Notes under the pieces: model-generated
What the model was told of the DNA's origin: nothing
The model's input: the letters and a program-made list of their open reading frames with translations, nothing else
Database searches by the model: none
NCBI RefSeq assembly: GCF_016093295.1
Contig: NZ_JAEDAL010000001.1
Coordinates: forward strand, 682,001-746,000
Direction of reading: 5' to 3'
Origin: Inhella gelatinilytica
GTDB lineage: Bacteria > Pseudomonadota > Gammaproteobacteria > Burkholderiales > Burkholderiaceae_C
DNA length: 64,000 bases
In this document: positions 9,557-21,060 of the stretch, piece by piece
How positions within the stretch are numbered: the stretch's first letter is position 1
Layout: each line of letters opens with the position of its first letter
Program-made: the position numbers and the translations under genes

Positions 9557-9964
9557 TTATTCAACGGCACGCTGGACGTGGGGACTGTGGCGCGGCGGCG
9601 GCTCATAGGCGGCCGGCCAGTACTCGACGATGCGACGAATCTGCCCCCGATCCAATTCATAAAAGCCCACGCAGGTTTGAACCTCTGGGGTGTCATCGTG
9701 AAAACTCATCTGGACCGCCACCTGGTCCCCTTGGGCAAGGCAGCGCTGGAGGTCCACGCGCCAAGGCTGCGGCCAGGTCGCGAAAAAGTCCACCAGTCCG
9801 TCAGGGCCCTCGATGAATTCACGGGTTTGCGGCACCTCGTAGCGGAAATCCGGCGCGAGCAGACGCGCCAGGCCCGCCCACTGCTGCCCGTTGGCCAGGG
9901 CCCAAAAATGCTGCACCAAGTCTGCCGCCTCGCTGGAAGCGCACGCGACGTCCCGAATTCCCAT
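9557..9964 (-). CDS. SnoaL/NTF2-like protein between recA and recX
   Basis: 135 residues from the ATG at 9964. A GTG directly before it is also possible. The pattern of an N-terminal helix (AADLVQHFWALANGQQWAGL), RLLAPDFRYEVPQTRE and a later beta sheet (DQVAVQMSFHDD, GFYELDRGQIRRIVEYW) is that of the NTF2/SnoaL cone fold, often a small-molecule enzyme or binding protein. Its start overlaps the recA stop (TGATG), so translation is coupled to recA. A role in DNA repair cannot be read from the sequence. The position alone suggests SOS-linked expression. Confidence 0.8.
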   Translation of the reverse strand: MGIRDVACASSEAADLVQHFWALANGQQWAGLARLLAPDFRYEVPQTREFIEGPDGLVDFFATWPQPWRVDLQRCLAQGDQVAVQMSFHDDTPEVQTCVGFYELDRGQIRRIVEYWPAAYEPPPRHSPHVQRAVE

Positions 9965-11004
9965 CACTCGCTCACGCTCGTGCCGTCGTCGCCGCCCATT
10001 GGGGCGACGCCGACCGCTTCGCGGATCCTGTTCTCAATTTCCACCGCCAAGTCGGGGTTCTCGCGCAGAAACTCGCGGGCGTTGTCCTTGCCTTGGCCGA
10101 TCTTCTCGCCCTTGTAGGCATACCAAGCGCCACTCTTGTCGATGATTTTGTGGAGAACGCCCAGATCGATGACCTCGCCTTGGCGGCTGATGCCCTCGCC
10201 GTAAAGAATGTCGAACTCGGCCGTCTTGAAGGGCGGCGACACCTTGTTTTTGACCACTTTGACCTTGGTCTCAGAGCCAATGACCTCTTCGCCCTTCTTA
10301 ATCGAGCCGATTCGGCGAATGTCCAGGCGCACCGAGGCGTAAAACTTGAGCGCATTGCCCCCGGTCGTGGTTTCCGGGCTGCCAAACATGACGCCGATCT
10401 TCATGCGGATCTGGTTGATGAAAACCACCGTGCAATTGGTCTTCTTGATGGTGGCGGTGAGCTTGCGCAGGGCCTGGCTCATCAACCGGGCCTGAAGGCC
10501 GGGCAGCTGGTCGCCCATTTCACCTTCGATTTCCGCCCGCGGTGTCAGGGCCGCCACCGAGTCGATCACCACCAAGTCCACCGAACCGGAGCGCACCAAA
10601 GCGTCGACGATTTCCAGCGCCTGCTCACCCGTGTCGGGTTGGCTGATCAGCATGTCGGTCAGGTTGACACCCAGCTTTTGTGCGTACTGCACATCCAGCG
10701 CATGCTCAGCGTCAATGAAGGCGCAGACCCCGCCCAGCTTTTGCATTTGGGCAATGACTTGCAGCGTCAACGTGGTCTTGCCGGAGCTTTCGGGACCGTA
10801 AATCTCAATCACACGGCCGCGGGGCAAACCGCCCACGCCCAGCGCAATATCCAAGCCCAGCGAGCCCGTCGAAACGACCTGAATGTCTTCAATGACATCG
10901 CCTTCGCCCAGGCGCATGATGGAGCCCTTGCCGAACTGCTTTTCGATTTGGGCCAGGGCGGCAGCAAGGGCTTTTTGCTTTTCGGTGACAGCAGGCGCGT
11001 TCAT
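9964..11004 (-). CDS. recA: RecA recombinase
   Basis: 346 residues from [20 protein letters not shown]. The longer open frame upstream covers the promoter and LexA box and is not coding. Walker A is GPESSGKTT (Lys76), Walker B is [10 protein letters not shown], and the L2/DNA-binding region and the C-terminal acidic tail are present. RecA forms the ATP-dependent filament on single-stranded DNA for strand exchange and triggers LexA self-cleavage. It is the first gene of the recA–SnoaL-like–recX unit, with a LexA box overlapping its promoter. Confidence 0.99.
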   Translation of the reverse strand: MNAPAVTEKQKALAAALAQIEKQFGKGSIMRLGEGDVIEDIQVVSTGSLGLDIALGVGGLPRGRVIEIYGPESSGKTTLTLQVIAQMQKLGGVCAFIDAEHALDVQYAQKLGVNLTDMLISQPDTGEQALEIVDALVRSGSVDLVVIDSVAALTPRAEIEGEMGDQLPGLQARLMSQALRKLTATIKKTNCTVVFINQIRMKIGVMFGSPETTTGGNALKFYASVRLDIRRIGSIKKGEEVIGSETKVKVVKNKVSPPFKTAEFDILYGEGISRQGEVIDLGVLHKIIDKSGAWYAYKGEKIGQGKDNAREFLRENPDLAVEIENRIREAVGVAPMGGDDGTSVSE

Positions 11005-11022
11005 GTGGGCTCCGTTGAATAA

Positions 11023-11069
11023 CTGGATATGTGTACAGCAGTATAGCCAGACTCGGCGCGCCCGAACAA
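11023..11069 (-). promoter_or_regulatory. recA promoter with LexA (SOS) box
   Basis: The LexA box CTGTACACATATCCAG (11023-11038) matches CTGT-N8-ACAG except for one base. Directly upstream are a -10 TATACT (11040-11045) and a -35 TTGTTC (11064-11069) with an 18-base spacer. The box abuts the -10 on its downstream side, as expected for repression. The site is 19 bases before the recA ATG. Confidence 0.85.
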
Positions 11070-11239
11070 CGTCGATTCGTGCTGCGGAATCCAGCCGCGG
11101 TGTGGTGATCAGACGGCGAGAGGCCGCTGAAATCACCCGGTCAGCGTAGAGCCGATGTGGCTCACAGGATGAGCCATTCAGCAGAATTTTCGCGCGGGCC
11201 GTCAGGTACAGGTCAAGTTCGGGTGCCTAAGATACCCGC

Positions 11240-11917
11240 ATGAGAGTCCTGATTGCAGAAGATGACCGTGTCTTGGCCGACGGCCTGATGCGCGCCTTGC
11301 GCAGCGCGGGCTATGCCGCCGACCACGTGGCTACTGGCTCCGAAGCCGACGCGGCACTGGCGGTTCACGAGTTCGACCTGTTGATTTTGGATATCGGTTT
11401 GCCCAAGCTCAGCGGCTTGGAAGTGCTCCGGCGCTTGCGGGGGCGCGGCCAGCATTTGCCCGTGCTCGTCCTGACCGCTGCCGACAGCGTGGAGCAGCGC
11501 GTGCAAGGCCTGGACCTGGGCGCCGATGACTACATGGCCAAGCCCTTTGCGCTGGCCGAATTGGAGGCGCGCGTGCGCGCGCTCACCCGGCGCGGCCTGG
11601 GGTCCACGGGGAATCTGATCAAGCACGGGCCCCTGAGCTTCGATTCCACAGGCCGGGTGGCTTACCTCAATGACCAAATGGTGGAGTTGTCGGCTCGTGA
11701 GTTGTCGCTCCTGGAGATCTTGTTGCAACGGGCGGGGCGATTGGTCAGCAAAGACCAGCTCGTGCAGCATCTCTGCAATTGGGGTGACGAGGTGAGCAAC
11801 AACGCCATCGAGGTCTACGTTCACCGACTGCGCAAGAAGATCGAACAAGGGCCCGTCCGGATCGCCACGGTTCGGGGGTTGGGGTACTGCCTGGAGCGCA
11901 TTGCCGGTGAGGCCTGA
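11240..11917 (+). CDS. OmpR/QseB-type response regulator
   Basis: 225 residues. The receiver domain (1-115) has the acidic pocket at Asp8/Asp9, the phospho-acceptor Asp51 in LILDIGLPKLSG, the Thr in LTAADS and the Lys in MAKPFA. The winged-helix DNA-binding domain follows (about 130-222), with the typical ELSARELSLLEILLQRAGRL (split: ELSARELSLLE, ILLQRAG) and VYVHRLRKKI segments. It is a transcription factor controlled by the histidine kinase encoded 6 bases downstream. It sits divergent from recA across 235 bases that hold only promoters. The TctD/QseB-like subfamily is likely. The signal is unknown. Confidence 0.95.
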   Translation: MRVLIAEDDRVLADGLMRALRSAGYAADHVATGSEADAALAVHEFDLLILDIGLPKLSGLEVLRRLRGRGQHLPVLVLTAADSVEQRVQGLDLGADDYMAKPFALAELEARVRALTRRGLGSTGNLIKHGPLSFDSTGRVAYLNDQMVELSARELSLLEILLQRAGRLVSKDQLVQHLCNWGDEVSNNAIEVYVHRLRKKIEQGPVRIATVRGLGYCLERIAGEA

Positions 11918-11923
11918 GCGCGA

Positions 11924-13375
11924 ATGAGCCCGCCACCGGCGCGTTTTTCTCGCCGTGGGCCGCGCTCCCTGTTCGGCGAACTGCTGGACTGGATGTTGGC
12001 CCCTTTGTTGGTGCTGTGGCCGACCAGTGTGGTGCTGACGTGGGCAGTCGCCCAGTCCATCGCCAACCAGCCCTATGACCGGGAATTGACCGAAACCGCC
12101 CGGGCCCTGGCGGAGCAGGCCGCCCTGCAGGAGGGGCGCTTGCACTTGAATGCCCAGACCTTGGCGCTGTTGCGCAACGACCCCGCAGACACCGTTCTGT
12201 ATCAAGTCTTGGGACCGAAAGGGGAACTGGTTGCGGGCGACGGCCGCTTGCCGGTGCCGCAACTCGGGCGCCAGGCCGCGGGACAGGTGCAATTGCGAGA
12301 GGACGAACTGGAGGGCGAGTCGCTGCGGGTAGCTGCCGTTTGGGTGCGTTTGCCGGTGACCGTACCGGGCACCCCCGAGCGGCACCTGATTCTGCAGTTG
12401 GCCGAAGGGATGAGCCGTCGCGAGTCCTTGGCCAGCGACATCATCAAAGGGGTGCTTCTGCCCCAGTTTCTGCTGTTGCCCCTGGCCGCGCTGATGGCTT
12501 GGCTGGCGCTGACCCAAGGGTTCCGACCGCTGGAAGCCCTGCAGCGCCGCATTCGCAGCCGAGCCGCGGATGACCTCAGCCCCATCGACGTGAGCCAGGC
12601 ACCGGAAGAAGTCGCACCCTTGGTGCAGGCCATCAATGATTTGCTGGCGCGCCGGGAGCGGGCCTTGCGCACCCAGAAGCAGTTCTTGGCCGATGCAGCG
12701 CATCAACTCAAAACGCCCCTGGCCGGTTTGAGGACGCAAGCCGAATTGGCCGCACGCGCCCTGCAGCGGGGGGAATCCTCGCCCGAAGAGCTCAAGCGGT
12801 CGCTCGACCACATCGCCCAGTCCAGCCAGGCCGCCGCCCACACGGTCAGCCAACTGCTGGCCTTGGCCCGGAGCGAGTCCGGTGCGGATGTGATGCCCCG
12901 TGAGCCCATGGATCTCGCCGCGCTGGCTCGTGACACCATGCAGGACTTCGTACCCCGCGCCCTCAACCAGCGCATCGACCTGGGCTACGACGGTCCCGAC
13001 CACTGCGAGTTGCGGGTGACAGGGCTGCCGTGGATGCTGGTCGAGCTGATCCGCAATCTGGTTGATAACGCCCTGCTCTACACCCCCGATGGCGGCACGG
13101 TCACCGTGCGCGTGACCGAGGACCCCTTTGGGCGCGTCGTGGTGCTGCAGGTGGAGGACAACGGCCCCGGCATTCCCGAGTCGACCCGCGACCGCGTGTT
13201 CGAACCGTTCTACCGCCAACTGGGCACGGGGGTGGAGGGCTCAGGGCTGGGGCTGGCCATTGCCCTTCAGATTGCGCGCCAACACGGCACCACCATTGAA
13301 CTCAGCGAGGCCCGTCCGCGCCGGGGTACGGAGGGGCCCGGCGCGCTCTTCACCCTGCGGTTCAACGCTGAATGA
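11924..13375 (+). CDS. Membrane sensor histidine kinase (TctE/QseC-like)
   Basis: 483 residues. Transmembrane segments lie at about 24-46 and 168-190. The roughly 120-residue periplasmic part between them resembles the 2CSK_N sensor of TctE/QseC-type kinases. A short HAMP-like linker is followed by the dimerisation box DAAHQLKTPLAGL with phospho-acceptor His260. The N box (LIRNLVDNALLYTPDGG) and G boxes (VEDNGPGIP, GSGLGLAI) are intact. It forms a two-component system with the preceding regulator. Its 3' end overlaps the convergent rodA gene by 14 bases. The ligand cannot be deduced. Confidence 0.95.
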   Translation: MSPPPARFSRRGPRSLFGELLDWMLAPLLVLWPTSVVLTWAVAQSIANQPYDRELTETARALAEQAALQEGRLHLNAQTLALLRNDPADTVLYQVLGPKGELVAGDGRLPVPQLGRQAAGQVQLREDELEGESLRVAAVWVRLPVTVPGTPERHLILQLAEGMSRRESLASDIIKGVLLPQFLLLPLAALMAWLALTQGFRPLEALQRRIRSRAADDLSPIDVSQAPEEVAPLVQAINDLLARRERALRTQKQFLADAAHQLKTPLAGLRTQAELAARALQRGESSPEELKRSLDHIAQSSQAAAHTVSQLLALARSESGADVMPREPMDLAALARDTMQDFVPRALNQRIDLGYDGPDHCELRVTGLPWMLVELIRNLVDNALLYTPDGGTVTVRVTEDPFGRVVVLQVEDNGPGIPESTRDRVFEPFYRQLGTGVEGSGLGLAIALQIARQHGTTIELSEARPRRGTEGPGALFTLRFNAE

Positions 13376-14519
13376 ATGCGCGGCTGCGGCCAATGGCCAG
13401 CAAGATGCCGAGCGACAGGCCCAACATAACCATGGCGGTCCCGCCGTAGCTCATGAAGGGCAGCGGAACCCCCACCACGGGCAGGATACCGATCACCATG
13501 CCCATGTTCACAAATACATAGGTGAACAGGGACAGCGTGACCGCGCCGCCCAACAGCCGCTCAAACAGCGAGGGGGCATTCGCCGCAATGGACAGCCCCC
13601 GAAAGAGCAACAGCCCAAATCCCAGCAACAGGGCCAGCGCGCCCAACAACCCAAACTCCTCGGCGAAGGCGGCAAACAAAAAATCCGTCGTGCGTTCCGG
13701 TATGAACTCCAGGTGGGTCTGCGATCCCTGCATGAAGCCCTTGCCCGTCACCCCGCCACTCCCGATGGCAATGCCCCCCTGCAGCACGTGGAAGCCCTTG
13801 CCCAACGGATCCTTGTGGGGGTCCAGCAGCGTGCACACCCGCGTCTTTTGATAGTCCTTGAGCAGCGGCCACTTCACCTCGTCCACACAGATTTGCGATT
13901 CAAAGGCAATCAAACTACCAATGGCGATGACCCCCGCCGCCACCAACGGAATGATGAGCTTCCAACTCAGCCCGGCGAAATAGATCACATATAGGCCCGC
14001 GAACAAGACCAGAAGGCCCGTGCCCAGATCCGGCTGTTTGGCGATCAAACCAAACGGCACTCCCAACAGCACAAAAGCAATCACAAAGTCCAGCAGCTTC
14101 AGCTGACCCTCGCGAAGCTGAAACCAATAGGCCAACATCAGGGGCGTGGCGATCTTCAGCAGCTCACTGGGCTGAATGACGGTTACGCCCAGGTTGAGCC
14201 ACCGGGTCGCGCCTTTTTTGGTGATGCCAAACAGGGCCACGGCGATCAGCAGCGCCACCCCCACGGCATAAAGCGGAACCGCGATACGCGTCAGCTTGGG
14301 GGCCGGCACCTGCGCCACCAGCAGCATCACGCCCGCCCCGATGACGAAGTTGCGCGCGTGATCCACAAACCGGGTTCCATGGTCATGCCCGATCGAGTAC
14401 ATGGCCACCAAACCCCAGACCATCAGCCACAGGCAGGCCAGCAGCAATCCGGCATCCAAGTCTTTCCAGAGCGGACGCAGGCGCTGCACCCAAGTGGGCC
14501 GCTGGATCACGGTACTCAT
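13362..14519 (-). CDS. rodA: RodA, SEDS peptidoglycan glycosyltransferase
   Basis: 385 residues with about ten membrane helices. SEDS family features are GATRWLNLGVTVIQPSEL (around 135-152) and a C-terminal PLPFMSYGGTAM block. RodA polymerises lipid II into glycan strands of the lateral wall, working with PBP2. It is the last gene of mreB-mreC-mreD-mrdA-rodA. Its ATG overlaps the mrdA stop by 4 bases, so the two partner enzymes are translationally coupled. Confidence 0.97.
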   Translation of the reverse strand: MSTVIQRPTWVQRLRPLWKDLDAGLLLACLWLMVWGLVAMYSIGHDHGTRFVDHARNFVIGAGVMLLVAQVPAPKLTRIAVPLYAVGVALLIAVALFGITKKGATRWLNLGVTVIQPSELLKIATPLMLAYWFQLREGQLKLLDFVIAFVLLGVPFGLIAKQPDLGTGLLVLFAGLYVIYFAGLSWKLIIPLVAAGVIAIGSLIAFESQICVDEVKWPLLKDYQKTRVCTLLDPHKDPLGKGFHVLQGGIAIGSGGVTGKGFMQGSQTHLEFIPERTTDFLFAAFAEEFGLLGALALLLGFGLLLFRGLSIAANAPSLFERLLGGAVTLSLFTYVFVNMGMVIGILPVVGVPLPFMSYGGTAMVMLGLSLGILLAIGRSRAFIQR

Positions 14520-16543
14520 GGCACTCCTCCTGACGCGGACGGCCGCGGCGCAGGGGCCGCTGAACCATTCGTCGCAGCCGACGCCGGGGGGGGCACAAAC
14601 CCCGCCTCGCCGGGCAGACGCCAGTCGGCGGCCAGCCTGGGCTTACCCATCGGCGCCAACGCCTTGCCCTCACGAACCAGCGCCAGATCCTCTTCGCTGG
14701 GCACTTGACCCAGCAGAAGGTAATCGAACACCCGTCGGGCGATGGGGGCGGCGTTCTGCCCACCAAATCCCGAGTTCTCCACGATGAGGGCCAGGGCAAC
14801 CTGCGGCTGATCGACCGGCGCAAAGGCCATGTACCAAGCGTGGTCACGGCGCCGCTCCTCCATTTGCGCCGCGTTGTACTTCTGCCCCGCCTTCATCCCC
14901 ACGGCTTGCGCCGTACCGGTCTTGCCACCGCTTGGGTAAGGCGCCCCGGCAAACGAGCGCGTACTGGTGCCTTGATAGGTCACACCATGCAGGGCCTCCT
15001 TCAGGACCGCCACGTGCTCGGCTTTGATGTTCAGGGGCGGCAGGGCCTCCCCGGACACCCGGCGGCGCGTGTGATGCACCACATCTTCAACCTCCCGCAC
15101 CAAACGCGGCTTGAAGCGTTGCCCGCCGCTGGCCAACGTGGCCGTGGCCGTGGCCATTTGCAGCACCGTAAAGGCGTTGTAGCCCTGCCCAATCCCCAGA
15201 CTGATGGTTTCGCCCGGGAACCACTTCTGTTTGAGCACCCGCCGCTTCCAATCCTGGTTGGGCAGGATGCCCGTCACCTCGCCCTCCAGGTCAATGTCGG
15301 TGCGCCGGCCGAACCCCAGGGGCTCCATTTGGTCGTGGATGCGGTCTACCCCCAGCTCATTGGCCGCCGAGTAGTAATAGACGTTGCTGGACTCCACGAT
15401 GGAGCGGCGCATGTCCATCGCCCCGCCCCGTTCGTTCTCCGGGCTGCCAAAGGCGCGGCCCCCGAAGTGGTAGACCAGGGTGTCGTTGATGATGGTGTCC
15501 GGGCGCCGTACACCGGTGTTGAGCAGCGCCAGTGCCATGAACGGCTTGTAAGTCGAGCCGGGCGGGTAGGTGCCGCGCAACGCGCGATTGAGCAGCGGCT
15601 TGTCGATGGACTCGTTCAGCAGCTTCCAGTTTTCGACATCGATGCCGTCCACGAACAGGTTGGGATCAAACCCGGGTTTGGAGACGAAGGCCAAGACCTC
15701 CCCATTGCGGGGGTCCAAAGCCACGAGCGCTCCTCGACGGTCGCCAAACATTTCCTCGACCAGGTGCTGCAACTTGATGTCGACGGACAGCTGCAGACTA
15801 TTCCCTGGCGTGGGGGGGCGGTGCCCCAAGCTGCGCACGGCCCGCCCGCCCGCACTGGTCTCGACCTGCTGGTACCCGGTGGTGCCGTGCAGTTCGGACT
15901 CGTAGCTCTGCTCCAGGCCGAGTTTTCCGATGTAGTCCGTGCCCTTGTAATTCGCCAAGCGCTCCTCGTCCCAGACCTCCATTTGCTCGCGATCCTTGGG
16001 GCTGATGCGGCCGATGTAGCCAAGCAAATGGCTGCCCACTTCACCCAGCGGATATTGGCGGAACAAGCGCGCCTGCACATCCACCCCAGGAAAGCGCCAC
16101 CGCTGGGCCACAAACATGGCCACCTCGGCGTCACTCAGGCGATTCCGAATGGGCAGGGAGTCGAATCGTTTGCCGTCCGCCAAGAGACGAAAAAACCGCC
16201 GGCGGTCTCGGGGCTGGATGTCCACCACGGTGGCCAACTCATCAATCAAGGCGTTCAAATCGCGGTCGGCCTTGGTGGGTGTGATTTCGAGCGTGTAGGC
16301 CGAGTAGTTGCTGGCCAGCACCACCCCATTGCGATCCTTGATGAGTCCTCGATTCGGGGCGATGGGCACCACCGTCACCCGGTTGGCTTCGCCCGCCGCG
16401 TGCAGCTCGTCGTGGCGCAACACTTGGAGCGTGAACAGGCGCGCGAGCAAGAGCGCAAAGCACACCGCCACAAACCCAAGGGCCACCCAGACCCGCAGGC
16501 GAAAGCGGGCGAGCTCCTGAACCGAATCGCGAATCAGCGCCAT
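14516..16543 (-). CDS. mrdA: Penicillin-binding protein 2 (class B transpeptidase)
   Basis: 675 residues. There is one N-terminal membrane anchor (about 17-37), a PBP dimerisation domain, then the transpeptidase domain with active-site Ser330 in GSTYKPF, the SSN motif at 385-387, and KTGTAQ with Lys541. Ser330 is at the same number as in the E. coli enzyme. It cross-links peptidoglycan during elongation, together with RodA. The C terminus carries an Ala/Pro-rich tail of about 30 residues. mreD ends 22 bases upstream. Confidence 0.97.
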   Translation of the reverse strand: MALIRDSVQELARFRLRVWVALGFVAVCFALLLARLFTLQVLRHDELHAAGEANRVTVVPIAPNRGLIKDRNGVVLASNYSAYTLEITPTKADRDLNALIDELATVVDIQPRDRRRFFRLLADGKRFDSLPIRNRLSDAEVAMFVAQRWRFPGVDVQARLFRQYPLGEVGSHLLGYIGRISPKDREQMEVWDEERLANYKGTDYIGKLGLEQSYESELHGTTGYQQVETSAGGRAVRSLGHRPPTPGNSLQLSVDIKLQHLVEEMFGDRRGALVALDPRNGEVLAFVSKPGFDPNLFVDGIDVENWKLLNESIDKPLLNRALRGTYPPGSTYKPFMALALLNTGVRRPDTIINDTLVYHFGGRAFGSPENERGGAMDMRRSIVESSNVYYYSAANELGVDRIHDQMEPLGFGRRTDIDLEGEVTGILPNQDWKRRVLKQKWFPGETISLGIGQGYNAFTVLQMATATATLASGGQRFKPRLVREVEDVVHHTRRRVSGEALPPLNIKAEHVAVLKEALHGVTYQGTSTRSFAGAPYPSGGKTGTAQAVGMKAGQKYNAAQMEERRRDHAWYMAFAPVDQPQVALALIVENSGFGGQNAAPIARRVFDYLLLGQVPSEEDLALVREGKALAPMGKPRLAADWRLPGEAGFVPPPASAATNGSAAPAPRPSASGGVP

Positions 16544-16565
16544 GCCGTTGCCGTCACCTTCGGGA

Positions 16566-17087
16566 TCACAGCGGACGGTGTTCGTCGCGCTCGGGCGCTC
16601 GGCGTTGCGGGGCCAGCAACAACACCCAGGCCAACGGCCAGAGCAAGGCCTCGAACACCGGCGCGAGCAGCATCCAGGGGCTGGGGCTCATGCCGCCCGC
16701 CATCAGTCGCACGGAGACCTGCACCACGTGGGCCGCTACAAAAAGGGGCAGCACTTGGAGTGCCTGCTGCCACACGCCAAACCACAGCAGCCGACGGTGC
16801 AGGGTCACGGCCAAGAAAGCCAGCCCGCTATAGGCCAGCGCGTGTTGGCCCAAGATGGCGCCGTGGTGGACATCCATCAGCAGCCCCAAAAAGAAGGCCC
16901 AGCCCACGCCAATTCGGCGGGCTTGGTGAACGTTCCAGAACACCAGCACCACCGCCAGGGCGCTCGGCGCTGCCGGTTGCGGCCCCACTGGCAGCATGTC
17001 CAGCAGCAGGGCCATCAGCAGCGTGAGGGCAATAAACCAGGGCTTGGCCGGCAGCAGCAACTGCCCGGTGCCGCGCGGCATGATCAT
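16566..17087 (-). CDS. mreD: MreD, rod-shape membrane protein
   Basis: 173 residues with five to six membrane helices and the MreD-like FFLGLLMDVHHGAILGQHAL segment, in which a glycine-Leu-Met-Asp helix precedes the conserved G..LGQ. MreD helps link MreB/MreC with RodA–PBP2. It overlaps the mreC stop by 4 bases and precedes mrdA by 22 bases, as in the standard Burkholderiales order. Confidence 0.93.
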   Translation of the reverse strand: MIMPRGTGQLLLPAKPWFIALTLLMALLLDMLPVGPQPAAPSALAVVLVFWNVHQARRIGVGWAFFLGLLMDVHHGAILGQHALAYSGLAFLAVTLHRRLLWFGVWQQALQVLPLFVAAHVVQVSVRLMAGGMSPSPWMLLAPVFEALLWPLAWVLLLAPQRRAPERDEHRPL

Positions 17088-17998
17088 GGGCGACCTCCGG
17101 TCTTGGGGCGGTCCGTCGCCGATTGCGCTTCTTGTTGGGCGGCCTCAACCCCCGGCATCTGGCCCAGCACCAACACCTGACGCGCACCATCCGCTCGGGC
17201 GTGAGGCTGAGCCCGCACCCGCGCAAAACTGGTCTGACCCCGCCGCTGAACCTCCACCACCCGCGCCACGGGCAAACCGGGCGGGTACACCCCGTCCAGG
17301 CCCGACGTCACCAATTCGTCCCCGACATTGATGTCCGCGTTGGCCGCCACGAAGCGAAGTTCCATGCCCGCTTCGCGCTCCCCGCCAAACGCCACCATCA
17401 GGGCCTGCGTGCGGACATTGAGTACCGGGATGCTGGCCTCTTTGTCGGCCAGCAGCGTCACCTCAGCCGACTGCAGGTGCACCCGCGTCACCTGACCCAA
17501 GACCCCCCGCTCGTCGATGGCGGCGGCTCCCGGCCTGACGCCATCGGCACGGCCGCGATCAATGATCAGTCGCTGCGAAAAAAGGTCGCCGGCCTGGAAG
17601 AGCACATCGGCCGCGTGGGCTGGCACCGGCACCGCCTCCCGCAGACCCAGTTGCTTGCGCAGGCGCTCGTTTTCCAGTTGCAGGGTCCGAGTCTGGGCGA
17701 GCACCAACGCCTGCTGTGCCAACTGCGCCCGCGCCGCTTGTTCCGCGGCCATCGCCGCGCGCGCACCCCGAAGGCGGTCGCGCAATTCGTCGTACGCATC
17801 CACCGGGGCCAACAAGGCGCGTTGCACAGGGTTCAGCACCGTCGCCAGCACCGAACGCAAAGGCGCGGTCACCCCCCAGCGCGTGTCGGCCGCCATCAGC
17901 AATACCGACAGCGCGGCACACACCAGCAACTTGTTCAGCGCGCTCGTCCCCTGCCGAAACAGCGGGGGGGGACTGCGATCCAGCGTGGCCAGGGCCAT
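17084..17998 (-). CDS. mreC: MreC, rod-shape scaffold protein
   Basis: 304 residues. One N-terminal membrane helix (about 20-40) is followed by a coiled coil (about 65-115, rich in Ala/Arg/Leu/Glu) and the two beta-barrel domains characteristic of MreC, with DRGRADGVRPGAAAID and the LVTSGLDGVYPPGLPVARV region (split: LVTSGLDGVYP, PGLPVARV). It acts in the periplasm and activates PBP2. The C-terminal 35 residues are Gln/Ala-rich and look disordered. mreB lies 18 bases upstream. Confidence 0.96.
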   Translation of the reverse strand: MALATLDRSPPPLFRQGTSALNKLLVCAALSVLLMAADTRWGVTAPLRSVLATVLNPVQRALLAPVDAYDELRDRLRGARAAMAAEQAARAQLAQQALVLAQTRTLQLENERLRKQLGLREAVPVPAHAADVLFQAGDLFSQRLIIDRGRADGVRPGAAAIDERGVLGQVTRVHLQSAEVTLLADKEASIPVLNVRTQALMVAFGGEREAGMELRFVAANADINVGDELVTSGLDGVYPPGLPVARVVEVQRRGQTSFARVRAQPHARADGARQVLVLGQMPGVEAAQQEAQSATDRPKTGGRP

Positions 17999-18016
17999 GG
18001 TTTAGCCCCGCCTAGA

Positions 18017-19084
<1,068 letters not shown>

Positions 19085-19204
19085 TCAGCGCCAAGGCGCC
19101 AACGCGGCAGGAATACGGAAAGGCCGCCAGCACGGATGCGCCCTGGCGGCCTCGCAAATTTGGGGCCAGAGATAATACCAGCAGCCCCCCGCGCGTTTGC
19201 TAGG

Positions 19205-19242
19205 AGCCAGACCCTAAGGTCTTGGTTCTGCTGGCTTTTTTT
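19205..19242 (+). terminator. Terminator-like hairpin (possible attenuator) just before gatC
   Basis: AGCCAG (19205-19210) can pair with CTGGCT (19231-19236), followed by a seven-T run ending at 19242. A competing inner hairpin pairs CCAGACC with GGTCTTGG around CTAA, with one bulge. Both share the CCAG bases, so they exclude each other. The structure sits 23 bases before the gatC start, on the gatC strand. Confidence 0.45.
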
Positions 19243-19265
19243 GACGCGCTGACCGAGGACTTGCT

Positions 19266-19561
19266 ATGGCACTGACCCTTCAAGACGTGAGCCGCATCGC
19301 CCACTTGGCCCGGCTCGACTGCCCACCCGCCCAGGCGGAACAACTGCTGAGCCAACTCAACGGCTTTTTTGACATCGTGGAAACCATGCGCGCCGTGGAC
19401 ACCACGGGCGTGCAGCCGCTCTACACGCCGCTCTCGGCCGTGCAAGAAGTGGCCCTGCGCCTGCGTGAGGACGCGGTAACGGAAACCAACCAGCGCGAAG
19501 CCAACCAGGCCAGCAGCCCCGCGGTCGAAGACGGGCTGTTCCTTGTGCCCAAAGTCATCGA

Positions 19562-19565
<4 letters not shown>
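19266..19565 (+). CDS. gatC: Asp-tRNA(Asn)/Glu-tRNA(Gln) amidotransferase subunit C
   Basis: 99 residues, the family's usual size, with the opening [19 protein letters not shown] and the later [13 protein letters not shown], which matches the conserved VPKV(I)E end of GatC. GatC is the belt that holds GatA and GatB together in the transamidase that makes Gln-tRNA(Gln) and/or Asn-tRNA(Asn). It is first in gatCAB. Its stop codon overlaps the GTG that could start gatA. Confidence 0.96.
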
Positions 19566-21058
<1,493 letters not shown>

Positions 21059-21060
21059 AC

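Noticed and set aside
11005-11136. Longer RecA reading frame extending upstream of 11004
   Set aside because: That stretch contains the LexA box and the -10/-35 elements. The canonical RecA start is at 11004.
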